A program made the translations under genes and the position numbers. Of a DNA stretch of 64,000 nucleotides, positions 8,314 through 15,820 are shown piece by piece. The notes under the pieces are model-generated. The model searched no databases, was not told where the DNA came from, and saw nothing but the letters and a program-made list of their open reading frames with translations. Every line of letters starts with the position of its first letter. Position 1 is the stretch's first letter. This stretch comes from Deinococcus sp. KNUC1210 (GTDB taxonomy: Bacteria; Deinococcota; Deinococci; Deinococcales; Deinococcaceae): positions 1-64,000 of the forward strand of contig NZ_CP092193.1 of assembly GCF_022344005.1 (NCBI RefSeq). The letters are read 5' to 3'.

Positions 8314-9291
8314 ATGTCCACCAGTCTGGAACTCATGGTTCATCAGCTCGACCGTCACGGCCGCGCCGAGCGCCTCGGACGTCTGGAACCGGACGAGCTT
8401 CGCCGCCGGGGTGTCACCGCTGCCCGTGACCGTGATGAGGAGGCGCTGTGGGCTCTGATCGAGGCGTACCTGGTGTTGCGTGGGGCGCGGGGCGGGCGGG
8501 TCAGTCCGTACACCCTGCGGAACTACCGCGCCGGACTGCGGATGTTGCTCGCATGGGTCGAAACGTCCGGCATGAGCCTGCTGCATCCGAAGCCGAACGA
8601 GGGCGCGGCGTATGTCCGTTCAATGGAGAATGGCAAGCTCAAACCCGCCTCAGTGAAGGTGCGTCTGGCGGCAGCCCGAGCACTGTTCGCTGCGTTGCGC
8701 TGGACGGGGGCAACCGACGCGGCCCCGTTCACCGACATCCGCGCCGCCGCTGACCGCGTGCCGAAGCACCAGAAACGCAAACCCTACCCTGAAAGCGACC
8801 TGCAGGCGCTGTTGGAGAAGGCCGGGCCGCAGGAGCAGGTAATCGTGCTGCTGGGTGCTCACGCAGGCCTGCGCGTCAGCGAGATGACCTCACTGCAGCG
8901 CTCAGACGTGCATCTGGACGACCGCAACGGCCCGTGGCTCACCGTGACCGGCAAGGGCGACAAACGCCAGGATGTCCCGCTCAGCCGCTCGACCGCCGCT
9001 GCGCTGGAACGCTGGATCCGCATGACGCCCCAGCTGAAAGGACGTGTGTTGTCCTTCACCAACAGCAGCAGCGTCGAGCGCACCCTTCAGGCCGTCTGCA
9101 TCGCCGCCGGAGTGACGTACAGCCGCCGCCAGGTGCACGGCCTGCGCCACTCCGCTGGAACCCGCGTGTATCAGGAAACCAGCGACCTGCTGGCTGTCCG
9201 CGACCACCTGCGCCACCGCGACATTACCAGCAGCGAGGTCTACGTCGATTACGCCCGCGCCGACAAGCCCAGCATCACGAAAGACTGGTGA
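8314..9291 (+). CDS. int: Tyrosine recombinase / integrase
   Basis: 325 residues from the ATG at 8314, preceded by GAAGG; longer starts read into the upstream gene. Residues about 60-150 form the SAM-like core-binding domain and 170-320 the catalytic domain. All expected residues are visible: R187 (AGLRVSEM), K214 (TGKGDK), H275 and R278 (HGLRHSAG), H301 (LRHRDI) and nucleophile Y310 (SEVYVDY). It would integrate the element or resolve dimers. It has no adjacent excisionase that I can recognise; the 102-residue gene that follows is a candidate. Confidence 0.9.
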   Translation: MSTSLELMVHQLDRHGRAERLGRLEPDELRRRGVTAARDRDEEALWALIEAYLVLRGARGGRVSPYTLRNYRAGLRMLLAWVETSGMSLLHPKPNEGAAYVRSMENGKLKPASVKVRLAAARALFAALRWTGATDAAPFTDIRAAADRVPKHQKRKPYPESDLQALLEKAGPQEQVIVLLGAHAGLRVSEMTSLQRSDVHLDDRNGPWLTVTGKGDKRQDVPLSRSTAAALERWIRMTPQLKGRVLSFTNSSSVERTLQAVCIAAGVTYSRRQVHGLRHSAGTRVYQETSDLLAVRDHLRHRDITSSEVYVDYARADKPSITKDW

Positions 9292-9309
9292 ACGGACTCG
9301 GCTTGGGGC

Positions 9310-9618
9310 ATGCTGATGCTCATGTCTGTCTCTGCTAAGGATTTGATGCCCGAAGCCCTCGCGCTGCTGAAATGGGCCTCGACCGCTGACTACTTTGGGA
9401 TCCAGCACAACGGGCACTGGGGCGTGAATCGCTACCTCGCTCCAGGTGACATGCGCGAACATGACTTTGATCTTGCCGCCTTCGAGGAACTGATCAAGCA
9501 TGAACTGATCGAGGCGAATGACGCAACGGTTCCCGGTGGCCCTCCCGGGGAAAGTGGCCGGCTGGACTACCACTTGACCGCTGAGGGCAAGCAGCTCCTC
9601 GCGGACAACGACAGCTAG
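9310..9618 (+). CDS. Small winged-helix-like hypothetical protein
   Basis: Up to 102 residues; ATGs at 9310, 9316 and 9322 are all possible and I keep the first. Helices followed by a beta hairpin (GRLDYHLTAEGKQLLAD) resemble the end of a winged helix. It follows the integrase by 18 nt on the same strand, so it may be co-transcribed and could be a recombination directionality factor or regulator. No family confirmed. Confidence 0.5.
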   Translation: MLMLMSVSAKDLMPEALALLKWASTADYFGIQHNGHWGVNRYLAPGDMREHDFDLAAFEELIKHELIEANDATVPGGPPGESGRLDYHLTAEGKQLLADNDS

Positions 9619-9705
9619 GTCATTCGGGGCTGATCACAGGCACCGTCTGGCGCAGTCGCCAATGCTCCGACCATTGCAACTGATTGGGACTTCGAGTGCA
9701 AAAAC

Positions 9706-9734
9706 TGGTGCCCATCGATGAAAGATGGGCACCA
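9706..9734. terminator. Bidirectional terminator between convergent genes
   Basis: Perfect stem TGGTGCCCATC (9706-9716) with GATGGGCACCA (9724-9734) and a 7-nt loop. On the minus strand it is followed by TTTTTGC, so it is best suited to end the HExxH gene's operon; it may also stop the int transcript. Confidence 0.8.
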
Positions 9735-9748
9735 ACGGAAGTCGGGGG

Positions 9749-10912
9749 TTAGCCGACGCGGCGTTTGGGGGAGAACTTGACGTTCATCGGATATCGCGGG
9801 TGACCTAACTGGAAGAAACCCTGGTCGACCTGCGTGAGCTCTTCCAGCAATTCAGGGTTGAAGGCCAACCCGGTCAGGAGTTGATCGGGCGAGTGAATCT
9901 TGCGCTCGCTCATAAATTCCACCATCTGCTTGAGCAGCAGCGGCTGTTCTGGCTCCGTCTCGATGTCGAAGGGTTCAGTCTTCAGCCAGCCCCGCTGGGC
10001 CAGATACTTGCGGTAGTTGGTGTACTTGTCGCTGGAAAGCACCCCCAGCGAATAGATGCGATGAAGCATGAACGCGATGCTGACCTTCCACTTAGGCTTG
10101 AGTGTCCGGAGAGCATCGAGGTTCAGCGAATAGACGTCACGCATAAACGCGGTATCCGGCAGCAGGAAGTTCTGGGCGAACTGCCATGCCTGCTCCTCGA
10201 TCAGCTTGAATGTCTCTTTGTCGTCCAGCTGTTCCTGCGTTACATGCCGATGCAATAGCAGGTGGCCCAGTTCATGGGCAACATCCGCCCTTGAACGGAA
10301 GGCGTTGCGTTTCAGGCTGTTAAGGATGACGTAGGGACGGCCATCCTCGTCACGCCATTCGGAAAGCGCTTCGAGTTTGTCGCTTCCCAGATCGAGGCGC
10401 ATAACAACCGCGCCGCTCCCTTCCAACAACCACACGATGTTCGGCGCTGGCGCGTCGCCCAGATTCCAGTGCTGCCGGGCGATCAGGGCGGCCGATTCGA
10501 TCATCTGATCGGTGATCTCGCGAGGATGCCAAGGCAGAGACCCGACCTTGGGCATATCCACAGCGGGAAGCTCGATCAGACTGCTGAAGTAGTCCATGGC
10601 GTCCCAGAGGAAGGTCATCCGCGCCTGGGCTTTCAGCCGGGCGACACGCGCCGCTGCTTGAAAAGAACGGTAGAACACGACACCTGAGCGCGTTGGTGGT
10701 GCAGGCCGCATAAAGAAGGCCAGCGGCTGGCCTACTTGATTGCTGAGTCGTTCGAGAATGTCGGGCCCAGGGGTTCTCTCCCCAGCCTCGTACTGGCCGA
10801 TGGCAGCTGACGTGACCCCCACGAGTCCCGCCAGCTCCGCTTTGGTGAGTCCTGCTGATTCCCGGGCCTGAGTCAGGCGGCCAGCCGTAAAACCAGGAGA
10901 GCGGGGCTTCAT
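9749..10912 (-). CDS. XRE regulator fused to ImmA/IrrE-type metallopeptidase
   Basis: 387 residues. An N-terminal XRE helix-turn-helix (LTKAELAGLVGVTSAAIGQYEAG shortened, residues about 20-65) is followed by a COG2856/IrrE-ImmA domain with the zinc-protease motif HELGH at residues 212-216 and a downstream EEQAWQFAQNFLLP helix supplying the third ligand. Relatives cleave a repressor: ImmA cuts ImmR in ICEBs1, and PprI/IrrE cuts DdrO in Deinococcus. The natural target here could be the switch repressor at 13968-14267. It is the second gene of an operon, 3 nt after the 226-residue gene, and ends at the terminator 9706-9734. Confidence 0.85.
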   Translation of the reverse strand: MKPRSPGFTAGRLTQARESAGLTKAELAGLVGVTSAAIGQYEAGERTPGPDILERLSNQVGQPLAFFMRPAPPTRSGVVFYRSFQAAARVARLKAQARMTFLWDAMDYFSSLIELPAVDMPKVGSLPWHPREITDQMIESAALIARQHWNLGDAPAPNIVWLLEGSGAVVMRLDLGSDKLEALSEWRDEDGRPYVILNSLKRNAFRSRADVAHELGHLLLHRHVTQEQLDDKETFKLIEEQAWQFAQNFLLPDTAFMRDVYSLNLDALRTLKPKWKVSIAFMLHRIYSLGVLSSDKYTNYRKYLAQRGWLKTEPFDIETEPEQPLLLKQMVEFMSERKIHSPDQLLTGLAFNPELLEELTQVDQGFFQLGHPRYPMNVKFSPKRRVG

Positions 10913-10915
10913 GAC

Positions 10916-11596
10916 TTAATTTTCTCCTTCCCCCTCCTGCTTGTCCGTGCGGGGTGGATTGAATTCTCTCTTAGGTGCCTGAGGCTGCGGGTTGAGCTCG
11001 ATGATAATTTCGCTCGGATGAACGATCCCCAGTGCCTGTCCGAGATCCCGTGCATAGGCCAGATCGCGTTGTCCTCGCTCAGGAATTCCAAGCACGACCC
11101 ACTTGGGAGTCTTTGACTTGGTCTGCTGGTAGGTCAACATCCAGTAACGCAATTCTTCAGCCGGATTAAATACCGATTCGACAAGTTCGTCCAAGGTATA
11201 GAGCAGACGGACGCCCCGCTGTCGCATCCTTTCCAGCCGATACTTCGCTTTGTCTGGCGCTCGCCGATACGTCTTTACCTGATGTGCAGAAATGACCAAG
11301 TTGCCGCGTTTCAGCATCAGCATCCTAGGGTGACCGCTGATACCCGTAGGGATCCAAATTGGCTCGAAGCCGAAGAGTGGAGCCATGTGGAGCAACATTT
11401 GGTCGACCCAGTGCCAGCGGTTGTCACCCCGAGCACGCAAATTGATATTTGGGTCAGCAAATACATTCCGAGCTGCGAACTCCTCGGAACAGCCGTCTTG
11501 CACGGCGTAATAGAGGGCTTTGACGAGACCTTCTGCCATGAAGGCTTCGAACTGCCGGTCATCGTCCGACTGTGATCCGGTGGAATGAGCTATCAC
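10916..11596 (-). CDS. Hypothetical protein paired with the XRE-HExxH gene
   Basis: 226 residues, soluble, with a central segment (MLMLKRGNLVISAHQVKTYR) reminiscent of a nuclease or DNA-binding fold, and a basic, hydrophilic C-terminus. Only three bases separate its stop from the HExxH gene, so the two form a bicistronic unit. Mobile elements often pair a COG2856 protein with a repressor or toxin, but this protein shows no HTH and I do not recognise it. Confidence 0.5.
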   Translation of the reverse strand: MIAHSTGSQSDDDRQFEAFMAEGLVKALYYAVQDGCSEEFAARNVFADPNINLRARGDNRWHWVDQMLLHMAPLFGFEPIWIPTGISGHPRMLMLKRGNLVISAHQVKTYRRAPDKAKYRLERMRQRGVRLLYTLDELVESVFNPAEELRYWMLTYQQTKSKTPKWVVLGIPERGQRDLAYARDLGQALGIVHPSEIIIELNPQPQAPKREFNPPRTDKQEGEGEN

Positions 11597-12264
11597 ACCT
11601 CTAGCTTATGAAAAATTTGCTTAAAAGTAAACACTCAAACTACATCAGCCCCGAAAACTAAACACGTGCGTCCCTTGAGCCCGAGCGGAGTCTGCAAATT
11701 CTTCTTCTGTTTCGTCTCCGTCTATGGTTTCTCTTCCTTCGTCTTCCTCATGTTCCCCCTGTGGCCCCGCCGGGACTCGCACCCGGTGACGGCTGGCTCC
11801 GTCGTTGGCAGACAGCCCGCTGTGGAAGCCGGGCTGGGAATGGTGAATCTCGGCAGTGTCTCGATCTGTGTGACGCCAAGGCCGAACCTTGGAATGCCCG
11901 ACTGTTTGCTGCTCCTGGCCCAGTCAGTGGCCTCTGAACGACGGTTGTGTGGGCGGGCGTCGTTCGTGCCGCCTCCCCTGCTGTCTCGCGTCCTGGGGGA
12001 TCTCAACGCGCCAAATGGTGCCACCCATCTGGGTCGGTGGTGCATCACGTCGCGCTGGCCGTGTGGCAACGGCCGACTTCAGAGCGCTCGGTGATCTCTT
12101 CGTTTGCTATTCAGCTGTCATGCACCACGCCCCTCCCCAACCGCAGAGGAGCACCAACTGGGTCTAGAAAAAGTCCGGCAGAAAGTGAGCGTCCAAGCCT
12201 GTGGACTCAATGACGGCGCTCATACTAAGGGCCTTTGCAGGGCAGCGCCCGCGTATCCTGAGCC
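11597..12264. other. Intergenic region, no supported gene
   Basis: The open frames here are arginine- or serine-rich shadows without ribosome sites. At 11763-11790 the minus strand reads like the T-arm and 3' acceptor end of a tRNA (CCGGG-TGCGAGT-CCCGG then GGGGCCA), but no matching 5' half is present. Near 11606-11640 the DNA is AT-rich (GAAAAATTTGCTTAAAAG) and probably holds the promoter of the 226-residue gene. The small peptide-like frames lack a signal sequence. Confidence 0.4.
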
Positions 12265-12744
12265 ATGAATCTTGTGCTGCAGCAGCAGGGGCCGCTGGTG
12301 TTCACCATGGACGCCACCCAAGACCTCACTCCCAGCGGCCCCCACTGGTTTGCCCCGATGCTGAGTGTCATCAACCTTGGAATGACGCCCGTTCTGGTCT
12401 CGTACCGAGCGACGACATGGAAAGAGGGGAACCAGCACCTGGCAGCACTCGACCGTGAATTCATCGTTCTCCACCCGGGGATCTTCGTGACCCTGGTGGA
12501 TTCGCAATGGATTCAGAACACCTGGGAGCACATTTTCCAGACGTTGAACGTGTCGGCTGTTCCCACCCTGACCGATGCAGAGATGGTGCTGAGATTGGCA
12601 GTTCTTACTGATCACGGCACACTTCCACTGAAGGCAATGCCATTTCGAATTTCCAGGACGGTTGATCGCCAGTTTCGACTCGGATATGACCAGACGCTTC
12701 TGCCAGTACCCGCAGCAGGGCCGGACTCGTTACACGATGGTTGA
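12265..12744 (+). CDS. Hypothetical protein
   Basis: 159 residues. Beta-rich in its first half (GPLVFTMDATQDL, PHWFAPMLSVINLGMTPVLV), no signal peptide, no recognised family. A TATCCT box ends only five bases before the ATG, so the message may be leaderless. The last 140 nt overlap the convergent gene at 12605-13222, so the C-terminus is the least certain part. Confidence 0.45.
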   Translation: MNLVLQQQGPLVFTMDATQDLTPSGPHWFAPMLSVINLGMTPVLVSYRATTWKEGNQHLAALDREFIVLHPGIFVTLVDSQWIQNTWEHIFQTLNVSAVPTLTDAEMVLRLAVLTDHGTLPLKAMPFRISRTVDRQFRLGYDQTLLPVPAAGPDSLHDG

Positions 12745-13222
12745 GCAGGACCCACAGAAGCTTCAGCGCGTGCAGCAACCCAACGTCCGATCTTGAGTGG
12801 ATCGCGAATTCCACATGGAAGCCTGGAAGCATGGCGTCATCGGTGCCAGTGACTACCTCAGGGAACGTCACCAGCACGACAGCTCGAGATGCGTAGCCAA
12901 GCTCTCCCCTGGCCGCCAACTCGTTGGGCTGCTTCAACGGCTCGACCGGAGCGTAGCCACTGTTCTTCAGCAGGGTTTCCAGCACGGCCACGCTGGTCAG
13001 GCGGTAGGCGTACAGCACCGACACCAGCCCCAGCGCCGACGTCAGGGCGATGCGGTCTGCATCCCGCTCCCAGGGGATGAAGCACTCGGCGGCGAACTCG
13101 GGAATTGATTCGTCACTGCTCGTCCAGGTGGCGTGCCGAACGGCGGGAATCGTCAGCGACAGCTGATGGCCCAGGATGCGTTGGACGCTGTAGGCGGGCA
13201 TGACGTTCTCTACCTCGCTCAT
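12605..13222 (-). CDS. Hypothetical protein
   Basis: 205 residues from the ATG at 13222 (MSEVENVMPAYS). It seems to contain an internal repeat: LGLVSVLYAYRLTSVAVLETLLKN (about residues 65-90) resembles LLHALKLLWVLLNHRVTSPALLRVL (about 150-175), each following a beta-rich half, so it may be a duplicated domain. No family recognised. It is divergent from the secreted protein at 13276. Confidence 0.5.
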   Translation of the reverse strand: MSEVENVMPAYSVQRILGHQLSLTIPAVRHATWTSSDESIPEFAAECFIPWERDADRIALTSALGLVSVLYAYRLTSVAVLETLLKNSGYAPVEPLKQPNELAARGELGYASRAVVLVTFPEVVTGTDDAMLPGFHVEFAIHSRSDVGLLHALKLLWVLLNHRVTSPALLRVLAEASGHIRVETGDQPSWKFEMALPSVEVCRDQ

Positions 13223-13275
13223 GCTGCTGCCTGCACTTGCGCTGCGGTCTGGGTGAGTGTTCGGTATGCTGAAAT

Positions 13276-13950
13276 ATGCGAACACTGCTGCTGCTCGGGC
13301 TGCTGCTGGGCGGGATGACGAAAGCTGAAGCTGTTAAAGTCCTGCCCTGCTTGCAGACGACGATCTTTCAGATTTCGGCCCGAGGTGACGGTGGCGGCGC
13401 GTCGGTGATCGCCTCGGCCCGCGTCGACCATCCCGCCGTCTTTCCGAAACAGGCGTACACGACCGCCACCACCACGCCGTACCGGATGACCTGTCCCACC
13501 TTCACAGCGACAGCCACCGCCCACGTTCTGACCATGACGGGCAACATGCAGGCGATCTGGCAGCACCTCAAGGCTAGAAACGGCGATCCAGGCACGCTCC
13601 ACTTCTTCTTCGACTCTGGATACATCTACCCCGAGATTCAGGAAGAGCCGTTCATGGCCGTCGTCGAAGCGAGTTTGGTTAAAGGCAAGCTCCATTTCGA
13701 CGCCGACGGCCTTTCCAGTCTTTTCAGTACCGAGGTGATCGGTGCCCGCGTCAATGGCGGCGCTTTGAAACCCGTGTGGTTTCAGGGGAACCGCAGCCAA
13801 GTCAAGTACGACCCCACGGACATCGTCGAAATCTACGCCAAACGGGGCGAGGGTACCCTCAACTACCCGCCGCAGATACGCTACTTGCGAATTGATTTCA
13901 AACATGGGGTATTGACGATTCGTGATGACGTGCCATTCCCAGATAAATAG
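13276..13950 (+). CDS. Secreted hypothetical protein
   Basis: 224 residues with a signal peptide (RTLLLLGLLLGGMTKAEA). The mature protein is beta-rich with two cysteines (VLPCLQT and MTCPTF). A TATGCT box five bases before the ATG suggests a leaderless message. Lipoprotein and secreted genes of this size often occur as lysogenic cargo next to phage repressors. No family recognised. Confidence 0.55.
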   Translation: MRTLLLLGLLLGGMTKAEAVKVLPCLQTTIFQISARGDGGGASVIASARVDHPAVFPKQAYTTATTTPYRMTCPTFTATATAHVLTMTGNMQAIWQHLKARNGDPGTLHFFFDSGYIYPEIQEEPFMAVVEASLVKGKLHFDADGLSSLFSTEVIGARVNGGALKPVWFQGNRSQVKYDPTDIVEIYAKRGEGTLNYPPQIRYLRIDFKHGVLTIRDDVPFPDK

Positions 13951-13967
13951 GTGGTTCTCGATCAGGC

Positions 13968-14267
13968 TCATGCGGGCACCTGCTCAGGCTCAGGCAGGGT
14001 AATTCCGAGATCTGGATTGCGGGGTCGTCCAGGCTTCGGCACCGCAGCCACCTCGTCGTCCGTCATTTCCTCCAGCAGGGAATCGGTGGTGACACCATAA
14101 AAGTCCGCCAGCTTCGTCAGGACGATCCCGTTGTAGTACGGGCTCGGTGTCTTCTCCCATTCACTGAGTGTCCGGCGGTCAATATCAGTGACGACGGACA
14201 GGTGCTGGTAGGTCAGCTTCTTGGCAAGCCGCAGTTCTTTGAGTTTTGAACTGGACGGGCGTTTCAT
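13968..14267 (-). CDS. CI-like XRE repressor
   Basis: 99 residues from the ATG at 14267. A helix-turn-helix domain fills residues about 5-65 (LKELRLAKKLTYQHLSVVTD, then RRTLSEWEK). A short acidic, proline-rich tail follows, with no peptidase domain, so it cannot self-cleave like LexA/CI. It is divergently transcribed from another HTH gene, with three 17-bp operators between them, one over its own promoter. The same operator recurs at the early promoter near 21.25 kb, so this is the best candidate for the lysogeny repressor. Inactivation could depend on the HExxH protease at 9749. Confidence 0.75.
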   Translation of the reverse strand: MKRPSSSKLKELRLAKKLTYQHLSVVTDIDRRTLSEWEKTPSPYYNGIVLTKLADFYGVTTDSLLEEMTDDEVAAVPKPGRPRNPDLGITLPEPEQVPA

Positions 14268-14275
14268 GTACCCAT

Positions 14276-14303
14276 TGTCTAACCGTTGTACACCAAATGT
14301 CAA
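14276..14303 (-). promoter_or_regulatory. Repressor promoter with operator O1
   Basis: Reading leftward: TTGACA (complement of 14298-14303), a 16-nt spacer and TAGACA (complement of 14276-14281), only eight bases before the ATG at 14267, so the message is nearly leaderless. Operator O1, TGTCTAACCGTTGTACA at 14276-14292, matches the palindromic consensus at 15 of 17 positions and covers the -10 box, implying autoregulation. Confidence 0.65.
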
Positions 14304-14348
14304 CCGAATGTCTATCCAGAAGCAGAGGCCTGTCTAGAGCGTAAAAAG

Positions 14349-14399
14349 TTGACCTTTAGCGGGAGAAAATGTACAACGGTTGTACACAACGGCTGTACT
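14349..14399 (+). promoter_or_regulatory. Rightward switch promoter with operators O2 and O3
   Basis: TTGACC at 14349-14354, 17-nt spacer, TACAAC at 14372-14377. Operator O2 is a perfect palindrome, TGTACAACGGTTGTACA, at 14370-14386 and covers the -10 box. O3 at 14383-14399 overlaps it and matches the consensus at 13 of 17 positions. The layout resembles a lambdoid OR region. Confidence 0.7.
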
Positions 14400-14445
14400 T
14401 AGGTGGTTCTAGGTACAGCACCCATGCGCCGGGAGGCGTATTGCA

Positions 14446-15033
14446 ATGGCCAACTCGATCAAAACCAAGACTCCCGCTCCCGAGCAGGTACGTACCGCCG
14501 AGGAACGCGGACAGATGTTCCGACATCTGGTCGAAAAGTCTGGCATTGCGATCACCGCCATGAGCAAACGGGCCAACGTCACCCGCAGCGGCCTCTATCA
14601 ATACTTCAGCGGCGAGGTCGATCTCGCCAGCGTGCAGCAAGAAGCAGCCCAGGGCATCCTGCTGGCCCTGGGCTTGAAAGACGAGGATGCCTGGGAGGTC
14701 TTCAACCTTCCGGAAGAGGCCCGTCCGAAATGGACGACCCAGCGTCACGCGCCGGTTGGGCACGGCGAAGATCTTCGAGACCTCGTGACGCTAGAGCTCC
14801 ATGAATCCCTGGTAGGTGAAATGGCGCTCCCGGCAGGGACTGTTATCCAGGTTGACCGGAATTCACACTCGCACGGAATCCTGCTGATTCGTCTGGCCGA
14901 TGGACAGTTGATGGCAGTGCGGCCGTCATTGGCTCAGTCGGGCAATGTGGAAATACTTGGTCAACTGACGGGAGCGGATTTCTCCACCGTGCTACCAGCT
15001 GCTGTGCGTGCGCCAAATCGGCAGCACAACTGA
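14446..15033 (+). CDS. HTH regulator, Cro/CII-like position, LexA-like C-terminus
   Basis: 195 residues. Residues about 20-65 form a helix-turn-helix (AITAMSKRANVTRSGLYQYF). The C-terminal 70 residues (EMALPAGTVIQVDRN, GILLIRLADGQLMAVRP) resemble the S24/LexA fold, but I see no Ser-Lys catalytic pair. It is the first gene rightward of the switch and would be silenced by O2/O3 occupancy. It may be the lytic regulator. The last 190 nt overlap a possible antisense gene. Confidence 0.65.
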   Translation: MANSIKTKTPAPEQVRTAEERGQMFRHLVEKSGIAITAMSKRANVTRSGLYQYFSGEVDLASVQQEAAQGILLALGLKDEDAWEVFNLPEEARPKWTTQRHAPVGHGEDLRDLVTLELHESLVGEMALPAGTVIQVDRNSHSHGILLIRLADGQLMAVRPSLAQSGNVEILGQLTGADFSTVLPAAVRAPNRQHN

Positions 15034-15148
15034 CCGTCACGGCCAGCATCGAATCCTGCTCGACGCGAGAAACGGGCATCACCTGCGCCAGAACATCTGC
15101 CTCTGCTGCGGTGACCAGGGTTTCCAATTTGTAGGATGAATCGGTCAT
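14843..15148 (-). CDS. Possible small protein antisense to the HTH gene
   Basis: 101 residues from the ATG at 15148, which follows GAGGCAGG. The N-terminal 55 residues (TDSSYKLETLVTAAEADVLA and onwards) look protein-like, but the remainder lies antisense to the HTH gene and is less convincing. It could be a relic of a gene like 7277-7645 whose 3' half was replaced. Confidence 0.3.
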   Translation of the reverse strand: MTDSSYKLETLVTAAEADVLAQVMPVSRVEQDSMLAVTVSCAADLAHAQQLVARWRNPLPSVDQVFPHCPTEPMTAALPSTVHRPDESAGFRASVNSGQPG

Positions 15149-15369
15149 ACCTGCCTCGTAAGTTCCAGGGATCAGATTGGCAGCGTAGCATGCTCTGAAC
15201 GGATCCTCGTGGTCATGTGCTTCATTCAAATCGCGTGGTGCAGCTCTCTCCCTTAGCCTAGTTGATTCTGACCCCTCCGGTCCTGGATATGTCAGCACCC
15301 TACAAGGCAGTTGTAAAAAGTTGTAAAACGTATCGAAAACTTCACATTTCTTCCCGGAAGATAAGAAAA
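15034..15369. other. Spacer between switch operon and tmRNA, possible integrase sites
   Basis: Apart from the doubtful minus-strand frame ending upstream, no gene is seen. Two tandem copies of AGTTGTAAAA lie at about 15310-15328; GTTGTAAAA also occurs at about 7684, just before the integrase region. Such short direct repeats next to the 3' end of ssrA, a common integration target, could be integrase arm sites. Confidence 0.25.
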
Positions 15370-15391
15370 CCCCCACCGGTTAGGGTGGGGG
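15370..15391 (-). terminator. tmRNA terminator
   Basis: Stem CCCCCACC (15370-15377) with GGTGGGGG (15384-15391), 6-nt loop, followed on the minus strand by TTTTCTT. It begins four bases after the CCA end of the tmRNA. Confidence 0.85.
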
Positions 15392-15395
15392 TCTG

Positions 15396-15759
15396 TGGTG
15401 GAGACGGCGGGGATCGAACCCGCGTCCGATGGCGCGTTGGTGGGCATCTACGAGCGTAGTCCGTACATTTAGATCTCGCCTCTCAACCGCTTACGGACAA
15501 GCTGCTTTCGAGGCCAGCCCCTTCATTTCGCGCAGGTGGTCAGGGCTCCCGCCGCGCTAGCCATCTTTTTTATCCGCTACTACGCCGCCAATGGCCGGGC
15601 TGCGTCATCGCTGGGCTGGGGTTTAGGCAGCCATTGCAAAGCTGGTGTTGCTGTTGTTGTTGCCAGTTAAAGGCTTGACCGGATATTTAACGAGGCCAAC
15701 GATCATCCTCGGCTCGCCGCTTCACGTTCAGCCACCACCGTCGAAACCATGGCGTCCCC
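15396..15759 (-). tRNA. ssrA: Transfer-messenger RNA (tmRNA)
   Basis: 364 nt. The 5' end reads GGGGACGCCATGGTTTCGAC, the conserved tmRNA start. The 3' end has the T-arm GCGGG-TTCGATC-CCCGC and ends CGTCTCCACCA, pairing with GGGGACG to form the acceptor stem, with CCA encoded. The reading frame, after TTAACT, encodes GNNNSNTSFAMAA and then TAA, a longer tag than usual, ending AMAA instead of the usual ALAA. It rescues stalled ribosomes with SmpB and marks products for ClpXP. A phage-type operator system lies on both sides, so this copy may be carried by the mobile element. Confidence in identity is very high; in its origin, moderate. It is listed as tRNA because tmRNA has no type of its own here. 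Confidence 0.95.
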
Positions 15760-15820
15760 TCGTGCACGACGAAACAGTATACCACCAATGGGCCAGACGC
15801 GTTTCGGGCATGATGTCTGC

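Noticed and set aside
11763..11850. tRNA gene on the minus strand
   Set aside because: Only a T-arm and acceptor-like 3' end are visible; no matching 5' acceptor strand, D-arm or anticodon stem within 100 nt.
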